Source: Streptomyces alanosinicus
Lineage (GTDB): Bacteria; Actinomycetota; Actinomycetes; Streptomycetales; Streptomycetaceae
DNA length: 64,000 bases
Assembly (NCBI RefSeq): GCF_014650595.1
Contig: NZ_BMVG01000021.1
Location: 1 to 64,000 of the forward strand
Reading direction: 5' to 3'
How positions within the stretch are numbered: the first letter of the stretch is position 1; each line of letters begins with the position of its first letter. The translations under genes and the position numbers were made by a program. Below the pieces are notes generated by a model that worked only from the letters and a program-made list of their open reading frames with translations, ran no database searches and was not told where the DNA came from. Of this stretch, positions 25,719 through 34,247 are shown piece by piece.

Positions 25719-27086
25719 GTGCGCCCCACCGCCGCTCTCTCCGCCCTCCTCACCGCCGCCCTCGCCGCCACCGCGCTCACCGCCTGCGGCAACGGCTCCG
25801 GCAGCAGCCCGAACACGCTCAAGGTGTCGTACAAGGAGTCGACCGACAACTCGGTGAAGGTGATGGACACCTATCTCGCCGGGATCAAGAAGGAGTTCGA
25901 GAAGAGGTATCCCGGCAAGAAGGTCGAGTTCGTGCCGATCAAGGCTCCGGACTCGGAGTACTACACCAAGGTGCAGCAGATGCTGCGCTCGCCGCGGACC
26001 GCGCCGGATCTGGTCTACGAGGACACCTTCCTCATCAACTCCGACATCACCAGCGGGTACTTGAAACCGCTCGACCCGTATCTGGCGAAGTGGCCGGACT
26101 GGGGCCGGTTCATCGACTCCGCGAAGGCGGCCGCCAGGGGGCAGGACGGCAAGACGTACGGCGTGCCGGACGGGACCGACACCCGCGGCCTGTGGTTCGA
26201 CAAGCGGGTGTTCGCGAAGGCCGGGCTGCCCGCGAACTGGCAGCCGAAGACCTGGGACGACGTCCTCGCCGCGGCCCGCACCATCAAGCGGAAGGTGCCC
26301 GGTGTCACCCCGCTCAACGTCTACACCGGAAAGCCGGCCGGTGAACGCTCCACCATGCAGGGCTTCGAGATGCTCCTGTACGGCACGGGCAACGGCACCG
26401 CCGATCCCCTGTACGACAGCGGCAGCAAGAAGTGGATCGCCGGGAGCCAGGGTTTCACCGACTCGCTCCAGTTCATCGAGACCGTGTACAAGGAGAAACT
26501 CGGGCCCGATGTCTCCGACGCCCTCGATCCCAACTTCGCCACCGCCGTCAACGGCGAGCTGCTCCCCCAGGGCAAGCTCGGCATCGACCTCGACGGCTCC
26601 TGGCTGCCGCAGGCCTGGCTCCCCGGCAGCGGCCACGAGTGGCCCGACTGGTCCAGGCGGCTGGGGCTCGCGTACATGCCGACACAGTCCGGGCAGGCGC
26701 CGGGCAAGGTGAGCATGTCCGGCGGCTGGACCTGGGCGATCCCGGCCAAGGCGGGCCACTCGGACCTCGCCTTCGACTTCATCAGGACGATGCAGACCGA
26801 GGCGAACGCCAAGAAGTGGTACATCGCCAACTCCGGCATCTCGGTGCGCAAGGACGTCGCGCAGGACCCCTCGTACGCGACCGCCCAGCCCGGCATCAAG
26901 TTCTTCACCGACCTGGTCGCTGCCACGCACTACCGGCCGGCCTATCCGGCGTACCCGAAGGTGTCGACCGCCATCCAGGAGGCGATGGAGAGCGTGACGA
27001 CCGGTGACCGGTCCGCGCAGAAGGCGGCGAGTACCTACGACGACACGCTCAAGGACGTCACCGGCGGCCAAGTGACCGGCAGGTGA
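25719..27086 (+). CDS. ABC transporter sugar-binding lipoprotein (CUT1 type)
   Basis: A protein of 455 residues that starts with a lipoprotein signal (hydrophobic stretch ending LTAC, with Cys as the acylated residue). The mature part is a family 1 solute-binding protein with YKESTDNSVKVMDTYLAGI, GVPDGTDTRGLWFDKRVFAKAGLP-type sugar-binding segments (seen as GVPDGTDTRGLWFDKR) and SMSGGWTWAIPAKAG. The GTG at 25719 is 8 bp after AGGAGG; ATG 25713 is too close to that site. The permease gene overlaps its end by 4 bp. No ATPase is encoded nearby, so the importer probably uses a shared MsiK-type ATPase. The sugar cannot be told. Confidence 0.88.
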   Translation: MRPTAALSALLTAALAATALTACGNGSGSSPNTLKVSYKESTDNSVKVMDTYLAGIKKEFEKRYPGKKVEFVPIKAPDSEYYTKVQQMLRSPRTAPDLVYEDTFLINSDITSGYLKPLDPYLAKWPDWGRFIDSAKAAARGQDGKTYGVPDGTDTRGLWFDKRVFAKAGLPANWQPKTWDDVLAAARTIKRKVPGVTPLNVYTGKPAGERSTMQGFEMLLYGTGNGTADPLYDSGSKKWIAGSQGFTDSLQFIETVYKEKLGPDVSDALDPNFATAVNGELLPQGKLGIDLDGSWLPQAWLPGSGHEWPDWSRRLGLAYMPTQSGQAPGKVSMSGGWTWAIPAKAGHSDLAFDFIRTMQTEANAKKWYIANSGISVRKDVAQDPSYATAQPGIKFFTDLVAATHYRPAYPAYPKVSTAIQEAMESVTTGDRSAQKAASTYDDTLKDVTGGQVTGR

Positions 27087-27946
27087 AGCCGCAGCGCCGG
27101 CTCGTCCGGTCTCTTCCCCTCGCCCCCACCGTCGTCCTGCTGCTGCTCTTCCTGGCCGGACCGATCGCCTACTGCGTCTACATCGCCTTCACCGACCTGC
27201 AGTTGACCGGTCAGGCCCACTCCTCGTTCACCGGGTTCGCCAACTTCCGGCACGCCTTCGGCGACCCGGAGTTCCGCAACGCCGTCTGGCTGACGCTGGT
27301 GTTCACCGTGCTGTCCTCGCTCGTCGGGCAGAACACCCTGGGGCTCGCCCTGGCCGCGCTGATGAAGCGGGCCTCCAAGCCGGTGCGCACGCTCACCGGC
27401 GGGGTCGTCATCACCGCGTGGGTGCTGCCGGAGGTCGTCGCCGGGTTTCTGCTGTACGCGTTCTTCCGGCGCGAGGGAACGCTCAACGCCATCCTGGACG
27501 GGCTCCATCTGCCGCGTCAGAACTGGCTGTTCACGCTGCCCATCCTCGCCGTGTCCTTCGCCAACGTCTGGCGCGGCACGGCGTTCTCGATGCTCGTCTA
27601 CTCCGCCGCCCTCGACGAGATCCCGAGCGAGATCACCGAGGCGGCGGAGGTGGACGGGGCCGGCGGCTGGCGGCGGATGTGGCACATCACCCTGCCGATG
27701 ATCCGGCGGTCCATCGGCACGAACCTCATGCTCAACACCCTGCAGACGCTGTCCGTCTTCGGGCTGATCTGGGTGATGACCCGGGGCGGGCCCGGGAACA
27801 AGAGCCAGACCCTGCCGCTGTTCATGTACGAACAGGCCTTCCAGAACAGCATGATCGGGTACGGCACCGCGGTCGCCCTGCTTCTGCTGCTCGTCGGGTC
27901 CCTGTTCTCGGTCGTGTATCTGCGGCTGCTGCGGACGGAGGTCTGA
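27083..27946 (+). CDS. Sugar ABC transporter permease (MalF type)
   Basis: A protein of 287 residues with six predicted membrane helices, starting PLAPTVVLLLLFLAGPIAYCVYIAF after a basic N-terminus. The cytoplasmic EAA loop that docks the ATPase is EITEAAEVDGAGGWRRMWHI. The GTG start overlaps the stop of the binding-protein gene (GTGA) and the next permease overlaps its stop (TGATG), so the three are translationally coupled. Confidence 0.92.
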   Translation: MKPQRRLVRSLPLAPTVVLLLLFLAGPIAYCVYIAFTDLQLTGQAHSSFTGFANFRHAFGDPEFRNAVWLTLVFTVLSSLVGQNTLGLALAALMKRASKPVRTLTGGVVITAWVLPEVVAGFLLYAFFRREGTLNAILDGLHLPRQNWLFTLPILAVSFANVWRGTAFSMLVYSAALDEIPSEITEAAEVDGAGGWRRMWHITLPMIRRSIGTNLMLNTLQTLSVFGLIWVMTRGGPGNKSQTLPLFMYEQAFQNSMIGYGTAVALLLLLVGSLFSVVYLRLLRTEV

Positions 27947-28773
27947 TGGCCCGCACCCGTGCCTCCCGCCGGCTCGTCGCCGACATCTGTCTGCTGGCCG
28001 TGGCCGTCGCCTTCGCGCTGCCCCTCGCCTGGGTGGTGCTGTCCTGCGTGGATCCGCACGCCGGTCTGCGGGTCAGGGTCCCGGGCGGGCTCACCCTGGA
28101 CAACTTCCACGCGATCCTGACCCCGGACATCACCTACACGCCGCTGCTCAACAGTCTGATCCTGTGCGGCGGCGGCACCGCGCTGACCGTCGCGTGCGCC
28201 GCGCTCGCCGCGTATCCGCTCTCCCGGTTCCGTTCCCGGCTCAACCGGCCGTTCCTGCTGACGATCCTGTTCGCGACGAGCCTGCCGATCACCGCGATCA
28301 TGGTGCCGGTGTACGCGCTGTTCGTGCGGGTGAACCTGATCGACACCCTGCAGGGCACGATCTTCTTCTTCGCCGCCTCCCAACTCCCCTTCGCCGTCTG
28401 GCTGATGAAGAACTTCATGGACGGGGTGCCGAGGGAGCTGGAGGAGGCGGCCTGGACGGACGGGGCGAACTCACTGCAGTCCCTGGTGCGGATCGTGCTG
28501 CCGCTGATGGGACCGGGGCTCGCCGTCGTCACCGTGTTCTCGTTCGTGATGATGTGGGGGAACTTCTTCGTCCCGTTCATGCTGCTGCTCACCCCGGACC
28601 AGATGCCGGCCTCGGTCAGCATCAACGACTTCTTCGGCAACCGGGGCATGGTGGCGTACGGGCAGCTCGCCGCGTTCTCCGTCATCTATTCGACGCCGGT
28701 GATCCTGCTCTACGTCCTGGTGGCCCGCAGGCTGGGCGGCGGTTTCGCGCTGGGCGGGGCGGTCAAGGGGTGA
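27946..28773 (+). CDS. Sugar ABC transporter permease (MalG type)
   Basis: A protein of 275 residues with six membrane helices (for example DICLLAVAVAFALPLAWVVL and FLLTILFATSLPITAIMV) and the EAA loop PRELEEAAWTDGANSLQSLV. It pairs with the upstream MalF-type subunit to form the channel of a CUT1 sugar importer. ATG 27946 overlaps the previous stop as TGATG. It is the last gene of the operon. The 119-bp gap to the HTH gene holds repeated GGAAC elements. Confidence 0.92.
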   Translation: MARTRASRRLVADICLLAVAVAFALPLAWVVLSCVDPHAGLRVRVPGGLTLDNFHAILTPDITYTPLLNSLILCGGGTALTVACAALAAYPLSRFRSRLNRPFLLTILFATSLPITAIMVPVYALFVRVNLIDTLQGTIFFFAASQLPFAVWLMKNFMDGVPRELEEAAWTDGANSLQSLVRIVLPLMGPGLAVVTVFSFVMMWGNFFVPFMLLLTPDQMPASVSINDFFGNRGMVAYGQLAAFSVIYSTPVILLYVLVARRLGGGFALGGAVKG

Positions 28774-28802
28774 CGGGAAGAGGTGTTCCGTCCGTTACAT
28801 AC

Positions 28803-28864
28803 CGAACGGCCGGAACTGTACGTTCCGACAATCGGTGATCCTGTCGGAACAGACCGTAGCCATC
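28803..28864. promoter_or_regulatory. GGAAC repeats upstream of the HTH gene
   Basis: An inverted repeat CGGAAC-TGTA-CGTTCCG (about 28810-28827) and a further CGGAAC copy about 30 bp downstream lie upstream of the HTH gene's -10 box (TAGCTT, 28880-28885). The arrangement suggests an autoregulatory operator, but no binding protein can be assigned. Confidence 0.4.
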
Positions 28865-28892
28865 CGGCCACGGCGCCCTTAGCTTGTGCGAG

Positions 28893-29582
28893 GTGCGCCA
28901 ACCCTCAGCCCCTCCGTTCAACGCCCTGGCGGCCCGCCGGCTGCGCGCCGCGCTCGGCATGGGTCCCGAGCACGTCGCCTACGGCCTGCGGGCCTCGTAC
29001 GGGATGCCGTACGTCACCCCCGACCTCGTGATGGCCTGGGAGCGCGGCGCCGCCGCGCCGAGCGGCCCGGAACTCACCGCGCTCGCGGGCGTGCTGTGGT
29101 GCTCTCCGGGGGAACTCATCAGCCGCCCCCGCACCCTGCGCGAACACCGGATCGCCCGCGGGATCGCGCCCGAGGACGTGGCCCGCGCCATCGGCGTCGA
29201 CCTGCGCGCGTACGTGCGGATGGAGGAGAGCGGGACCTGGCGCGGCAACGAGCGCCAGTCGGCCGCGCTGGCGGAGCTGCTGCAGCTGGCCCTGCCGGAC
29301 TTCGTGGCCGTCACGGGCCGCGAGGAGAAGCTCGCCGAGCTGCTGCACAGCGCGGTGACCACCCGCTGGCAGGCCTATGTGCGGCCGGTGGCGAAGCTGG
29401 CACCGGTGGGCCGAGGCGTCCTGGAGGAGATCCTGCAGGAACTGCACCAGGACTACCAGGGCCACATGGCCGCCACCCTCAGCTGGGGCGGCGGCAGCAG
29501 GGAGTCCAGCACGCCCGGCAAGGAGTTCCTGGACGGGATCGTGGACACCTTCTGGGCGGCCGTCGAGAACAGGACCGCCTGA
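28893..29582 (+). CDS. Helix-turn-helix DNA-binding protein
   Basis: A protein of 229 residues with a duplicated XRE-like fold. The first unit includes FNALAARRLRAALGM, VTPDLVMAWERGAAAPSGPEL and LAGVLWCSPGEL. The second includes TLREHRIARGIAPEDVARAIG and VRMEESGTWRG. The C-terminal half is helical without a recognisable ligand domain. The frame allows a TTG at 28884, but GTG 28893 lies 7 bp after TAGCTT and has no ribosome site, so a leaderless start is more likely. It is conserved-looking and lies between the sugar importer and pfkA; the targets are unknown. Confidence 0.75.
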   Translation: MRQPSAPPFNALAARRLRAALGMGPEHVAYGLRASYGMPYVTPDLVMAWERGAAAPSGPELTALAGVLWCSPGELISRPRTLREHRIARGIAPEDVARAIGVDLRAYVRMEESGTWRGNERQSAALAELLQLALPDFVAVTGREEKLAELLHSAVTTRWQAYVRPVAKLAPVGRGVLEEILQELHQDYQGHMAATLSWGGGSRESSTPGKEFLDGIVDTFWAAVENRTA

Positions 29583-29613
29583 AAGCGCCTGCCCGGCTCC
29601 TGCCCGAAGGCTC

Positions 29614-30639
29614 CTAGAAGACCGACTCGGCCTCGTCCATCCGGTCCTTCGGCACCGTCTTCAGCTCGGTGACCGCCTCCGCGAGCGGCACCATCACGAT
29701 GTCGGTGCCGCGCAGCGCGGTCATCCGGCCGAACTCGCCGCGGTGCGCGGCCTCGACGGCGTGCCAGCCGAAGCGGGTGGCGAGGACGCGGTCGTAGGCC
29801 GTCGGGACGCCGCCGCGCTGGACGTGGCCGAGAATGACCGGCTTGGCCTCCTTGCCGAGGCGGCGCTCCAGCTCGTACGCCAGGGCGGTGCCGATGCCCT
29901 GGAAGCGCTCGTGGCCGTACTGGTCGATCTCGCCCTTGCCGTAGTCCATGGTGCCCTCGGCGGGGTGGGCGCCCTCGGCGACGCAGATGACGGCGAACTT
30001 CTTGCCGCGAGCGAAGCGCTCCTCGACCATCTTGACCAGGTGGGCGGGGTCGAAGGGCCGCTCGGGCAGACAGATGCCGTGGGCGCCGGCGGCCATGCCG
30101 GACTCCAGGGCGATCCAGCCGGCGTGCCGGCCCATGACCTCGACGACCATCACGCGCTGGTGGGACTCGGCGGTGGTCTTCAGCCGGTCCATCGCCTCGG
30201 TCGCGACGCCGACGGCGGTGTCGAAGCCGAAGGTGCGGTCGGTGGAGGAGATGTCGTTGTCGATGGTCTTGGGCACGCCGACGACGGGCAGGCCCGCGTC
30301 GGAGAGCATGCGGGCCGCGGTCAGGGTGCCCTCGCCACCGATCGGGATCAGCGCGTCGATGCCGAACTCCTCGACCATGTCGGCGGCGCCCTCGCAGGCC
30401 TCGCGCAGCCGGTCGCGCTCCAGCCGGGAGGAGCCGAGGATGGTGCCGCCGCGAGCCAGGATGCCGCTGACGGCGTCCAGGTCGAGGCCGCGGAAGTGCC
30501 GGTCGAGCAGACCCCGGTAGCCGTCCTCGAAGCCGATGACCTCGTCGCCGTACTGCGCCACCGCCCGGTGCACGACCGACCGGATCACGGCGTTCAGGCC
30601 GGGGCAGTCGCCGCCTGCGGTGAGAACTCCGATGCGCAT
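29614..30639 (-). CDS. pfkA: 6-phosphofructokinase
   Basis: A protein of 341 residues that phosphorylates fructose 6-phosphate to fructose 1,6-bisphosphate, the committed step of glycolysis. Recognisable segments are MRIGVLTAGGDCPGLNAVIR (N-terminal nucleotide loop), IPIGGEGTLTAARML (phosphate-donor site), PKTIDNDISSTDRTFGFDTA (catalytic TIDND) and EVMGRHAGWIA (substrate binding). GGEGT, with Gly after the acidic residue instead of GGDDT, argues for ATP rather than pyrophosphate as donor. It is monocistronic and divergent from pta. Confidence 0.96.
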   Translation of the reverse strand: MRIGVLTAGGDCPGLNAVIRSVVHRAVAQYGDEVIGFEDGYRGLLDRHFRGLDLDAVSGILARGGTILGSSRLERDRLREACEGAADMVEEFGIDALIPIGGEGTLTAARMLSDAGLPVVGVPKTIDNDISSTDRTFGFDTAVGVATEAMDRLKTTAESHQRVMVVEVMGRHAGWIALESGMAAGAHGICLPERPFDPAHLVKMVEERFARGKKFAVICVAEGAHPAEGTMDYGKGEIDQYGHERFQGIGTALAYELERRLGKEAKPVILGHVQRGGVPTAYDRVLATRFGWHAVEAAHRGEFGRMTALRGTDIVMVPLAEAVTELKTVPKDRMDEAESVF

Positions 30640-30764
30640 GCTGCTGTGTCTCCTGCTCGCTGTCGGTGCCGGTGAGCCAGTGCCGATTGTTCCACGTTCG
30701 CCGGGACGATGAATCCCTTGACGGGCGCCTTATCCGGCATCAAGGGTATTGTCAAGAGGGTTGA

Positions 30765-30787
30765 GCTCACCTGGGTGAGCGATTTTT
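30765..30787 (+). terminator. Small hairpin with T-tract in the pta leader
   Basis: GCTCAC (30765-30770) and GTGAGC (30775-30780) form a 6-bp stem with loop CTGG, followed by GATTTTTA. It looks like a weak intrinsic terminator but lies upstream of pta with no plus-strand gene before it. It may be an attenuator or operator of pta-ackA. Confidence 0.35.
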
Positions 30788-30839
30788 ATGCCAAAGGCGC
30801 GACATAAAAGACATATGACATGAGGAACGGAGTGGACGC

Positions 30840-32915
30840 GTGACGCGCAGCGTGTACGTGACCGGGATCGATCGGGGTGACGGCCGCCAGGTCGTGGAAC
30901 TGGGAGTCATGGAGCTGCTGACCCGGCAGATCGACCGGGTGGGCGTCTTCCGTCCGCTGGTGCATGACGGCCCCGATCGCCTGTTCGAGTTGCTGCGGGC
31001 GCGCTACCGCCTCGCACAGGATCCCGCGACGGTCTACGGCATGGACTACCACGAGGCGACCGCGCTCCAGGCCGAGCGGGGCACCGACGAACTGGTCTCG
31101 GCCCTGGTCGACCGCTTCCACCTGGTGGCACGCGACTACGACGTCGTCCTCGTCCTCGGTACCGACTTCGCCGACACCCAGATGCCGGACGAGCTGTCCC
31201 TGAACGCACGCCTCGCCAACGAGTTCGGCGCCTCGGTGATCCCGGTGGTCGGCGGCCGCAGGCAGTCCGCCGAGTCCGTGCTGGCCGAGACCCGCAACGC
31301 CTACCGCGCCTACGACGGCCTCGGCTGCGATGTGCTCGCCGTGGCCGTCAACCGGGTGGCCCGCGAGGACCGCGACCTGATCGCCGAGTGGCTCGACGCC
31401 CGGATGCCGGTGCCCTGCTATGTGCTGCCCGACGAGCCCGCGCTGTCCGCGCCGACCGTCTCCCAGATCGCCCACGCCCTCGACGCCAGAATCCTGCTCG
31501 GCGACGACTCGGGCCTCGCCCGGGACGCGCTGGACTTCGTGTTCGGCGGCGCGATGCTGCCGAACCTGCTCACCGCCCTGACCCCGGGCTGTCTCGTCGT
31601 CACCCCGGGCGACCGCGCCGACCTGGTCGTCGGCTCACTGGCCGCGCACAGCGCCGGCACCCCGCCGATAGCCGGCGTCCTGCTGACCCTGAACGAGGTG
31701 CCGACCCAGGAGATCCTCACCCTCGCGGCCCGGCTCGCCCCCGGCACCCCGGTGCTGTCCGTGACCGGCAACAGCTTCCCCACCGCCGAGCAGCTGTTCT
31801 CGCTGGAGGGGAAGATGACCGCGGCCACCCCGCGCAAGGCGGAGACCGCCCTCGGCCTGTTCGAGCGGTACGCCGACACCGCCGACCTGGCCCGCCGGGT
31901 CTCGGCGCCGAGCAGCGACCGGGTCACCCCGATGATGTTCGAGCACAAGCTCCTCGAACAGGCCCGCTCCGACAGGCGACGGGTCGTCCTCCCGGAGGGC
32001 ACCGAGTCACGGGTGCTGCACGCGGCCGAGGTGCTGCTGCGCCGGGGCGTCTGCGACCTGACCCTGCTCGGGCCCGAGGACCAGATCCGCAAGAAGGCCG
32101 CCGACCTCGGCATCGACCTCGGCGACACCCAGCTGCTCGACCCCGCCGCCTCCGAACTGCGTGACTCCTTCGCCGAGAAGTACGCGGCGCTGCGCGCCCA
32201 CAAGGGCGTCACGGTCGAGCTGGCCTACGACGTCGTATCGGATGTCAACTACTTCGGCACCCTGATGGTCCAGGAGGGCCTGGCCGACGGCATGGTGTCC
32301 GGTTCGGTGCACTCCACGGCGGCCACCATCCGGCCCGCCTTCGAGATCATCAAGACCATGCCGGACTCCTCCATCGTCTCGTCCGTCTTCTTCATGTGCC
32401 TGGCCGACAAGGTGCTGGTCTACGGCGACTGCGCGGTCAACCCGGACCCGGACGCGCAGGCGCTCGCGGACATCGCCGTCCAGTCGGCGGGTACGGCCGC
32501 GCGGTTCGGCGTGGAGCCCAGGATCGCGATGCTGTCGTACTCCACCGGCACCTCCGGCTCGGGCGCCGACGTCGACAAGGTGCGCGAGGCCACCGAGCTG
32601 GCGCGCTCGCGCCGGCCCGACCTGAAGATCGAGGGACCGATCCAGTACGACGCGGCCGTGGAGCCGTCGGTCGCGGCCACCAAGCTGCCGGAGTCCGATG
32701 TCGCCGGGCAGGCAACGGTTCTGATCTTCCCGGACCTCAATACAGGTAACAACACGTACAAGGCCGTGCAGCGCTCGGCCGGCGCGATCGCCGTCGGGCC
32801 GGTTCTGCAAGGGCTGCGCAAGCCGGTCAACGACCTGTCCCGAGGCGCCCTCGTCCAGGACATCGTCAACACCGTCGCCATCACGGCGATCCAGGCCCAG
32901 ACGCCCGCCAACTGA
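30840..32915 (+). CDS. pta: Phosphate acetyltransferase
   Basis: A protein of 691 residues that interconverts acetyl-CoA and acetyl phosphate. It is the long form: an N-terminal P-loop-like DRTGG region (starting VYVTGIDRGDGRQVVELG, about residues 1-370) and a C-terminal PTA domain (MMFEHKLLEQARSDRRRVVLPEGTESRVL, seen as RRVVLPEGTESRVLHAAEVL, to the end, with MLSYSTGTSGSGADVDKV and VLIFPDLNTGNNTYKAVQRS). The GTG start follows GGAACGGAG. The ackA gene begins 26 bp downstream, and the two form the usual acetate pathway operon. Confidence 0.95.
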   Translation: MTRSVYVTGIDRGDGRQVVELGVMELLTRQIDRVGVFRPLVHDGPDRLFELLRARYRLAQDPATVYGMDYHEATALQAERGTDELVSALVDRFHLVARDYDVVLVLGTDFADTQMPDELSLNARLANEFGASVIPVVGGRRQSAESVLAETRNAYRAYDGLGCDVLAVAVNRVAREDRDLIAEWLDARMPVPCYVLPDEPALSAPTVSQIAHALDARILLGDDSGLARDALDFVFGGAMLPNLLTALTPGCLVVTPGDRADLVVGSLAAHSAGTPPIAGVLLTLNEVPTQEILTLAARLAPGTPVLSVTGNSFPTAEQLFSLEGKMTAATPRKAETALGLFERYADTADLARRVSAPSSDRVTPMMFEHKLLEQARSDRRRVVLPEGTESRVLHAAEVLLRRGVCDLTLLGPEDQIRKKAADLGIDLGDTQLLDPAASELRDSFAEKYAALRAHKGVTVELAYDVVSDVNYFGTLMVQEGLADGMVSGSVHSTAATIRPAFEIIKTMPDSSIVSSVFFMCLADKVLVYGDCAVNPDPDAQALADIAVQSAGTAARFGVEPRIAMLSYSTGTSGSGADVDKVREATELARSRRPDLKIEGPIQYDAAVEPSVAATKLPESDVAGQATVLIFPDLNTGNNTYKAVQRSAGAIAVGPVLQGLRKPVNDLSRGALVQDIVNTVAITAIQAQTPAN

Positions 32916-32941
32916 CCTCGAACAGAGAGCACTTGAACCCC

Positions 32942-34162
32942 GTGTCAGCAACCCGCGCGGCGCACCGCGTCCTCGTCCTGAACTCCGGCTCCTCGTCGGT
33001 GAAGTACCAACTGCTCGACATGCGCGACGCGAGCAGGCTCGCCGCCGGTCTGGTGGAGCGCATCGGCGAGCAGACCTCCCGGCTGAAGCACAGCTGTCTC
33101 GCCACCGGTGAGACGCGTGAGCACACCGGGCCCATCGCCGACCACGACGCCGCGCTGAAGGCGGTCGCTGAGGAGCTGACCCGGGACGGCCTCGGCCTCG
33201 ACTCCCCGGAGCTGGCCGCCATCGGGCACCGGGTGGTGCACGGCGGGATGTTCTTCACCGAGCCGACCGTCGTCGACGACGAGGTGCTCGCCGAGATCGA
33301 GCGGCTGATCCCGGTCGCCCCGCTGCACAACCCGGCCAACCTCACCGGCATCCGCACCGCGCAGGCGCTCCGCCCCGACCTGCCCCAGGTCGCCGTCTTC
33401 GACACCGCGTTCCACACGACGATGCCGGAGTCCGCGGCGCGCTACGCGATCGACCCGAAGACCGCCGACCGCCACCGCATCCGCCGCTACGGCTTCCACG
33501 GCACCTCGCACGCCTATGTCTCGCGGGAGACCGCGCGGCTGCTGGGCAAGGACCCCTCCGAGGTCAATGTGATCGTGCTGCACCTGGGCAACGGCGCCTC
33601 GGCGTCCGCCGTGGAGAAGGGCCGGTGCGTGGACACCTCCATGGGGATGACACCGCTGGAGGGGCTCGTGATGGGGACGCGCTCCGGTGATCTGGATCCC
33701 GCCGTCATCTTCCATTTGGCACGGGTTGGCGGAATGTCCATGGACGAGATCGACACTCTTCTCAACAAGAGGAGCGGCCTGTTCGGTCTGTGTGGGGACA
33801 ACGACATGCGGGAGATCCGCCGCCGGATCGACGAGGGGGACGAAGAGGCCGCTCTCGCGTTCGACATTTACATTCACCGGCTCAAGAAGTACATCGGCGC
33901 TTATTACGCCGTCCTCGGACAGGTGGACGCGGTCGCGTTCACGGCCGGGGTCGGCGAGAACGCGGCGCCCGTGCGGGAGGCGGCGATCTCGGGCCTGGCG
34001 GGGCTGGGCCTGGCGGTCGACCCGGAGCTGAACGCGGTGCGAGCGGACCGGGCCAGGATCGTCTCGCCGAAGGGTGCGCGGGTGGCGGTGGCCGTGGTGC
34101 CGACGGATGAAGAACTGGAGATCGCGACGCAGACCTACGCACTGGTCGGAAAGAACAACTGA
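32942..34162 (+). CDS. ackA: Acetate kinase
   Basis: A protein of about 406 residues that converts acetyl phosphate and ADP into acetate and ATP. It has the ASKHA signatures RVLVLNSGSSSVKYQLLD near the start, YGFHGTSHAYVS, LHLGNGASASAVEKGRCVDT, seen as LHLGNGASASAVEKG, and FTAGVGENA near the C-terminus. It follows pta directly. The start is uncertain: TTG 32933 has GAGAG very close, and GTG 32942 is slightly far from it. Either adds only a few residues before the conserved core. Confidence 0.95.
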   Translation: MSATRAAHRVLVLNSGSSSVKYQLLDMRDASRLAAGLVERIGEQTSRLKHSCLATGETREHTGPIADHDAALKAVAEELTRDGLGLDSPELAAIGHRVVHGGMFFTEPTVVDDEVLAEIERLIPVAPLHNPANLTGIRTAQALRPDLPQVAVFDTAFHTTMPESAARYAIDPKTADRHRIRRYGFHGTSHAYVSRETARLLGKDPSEVNVIVLHLGNGASASAVEKGRCVDTSMGMTPLEGLVMGTRSGDLDPAVIFHLARVGGMSMDEIDTLLNKRSGLFGLCGDNDMREIRRRIDEGDEEAALAFDIYIHRLKKYIGAYYAVLGQVDAVAFTAGVGENAAPVREAAISGLAGLGLAVDPELNAVRADRARIVSPKGARVAVAVVPTDEELEIATQTYALVGKNN

Positions 34163-34234
34163 ATAGCACCTGAGCGGTGTGTCACTCATTTGTATCTTCC
34201 GCCAGACGGAATATTCCGTAGCGAAACAAACCGA

Positions 34235-34247
34235 TAGGATCGCCCCA
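34235..34247 (+). promoter_or_regulatory. -10 box of a leaderless pyk transcript
   Basis: TAGGAT at 34235-34240 is followed by 6 nt and the pyk ATG at 34247, so transcription should start at or within a base of the start codon. There is no ribosome site upstream. No good -35 box is seen. Confidence 0.55.
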
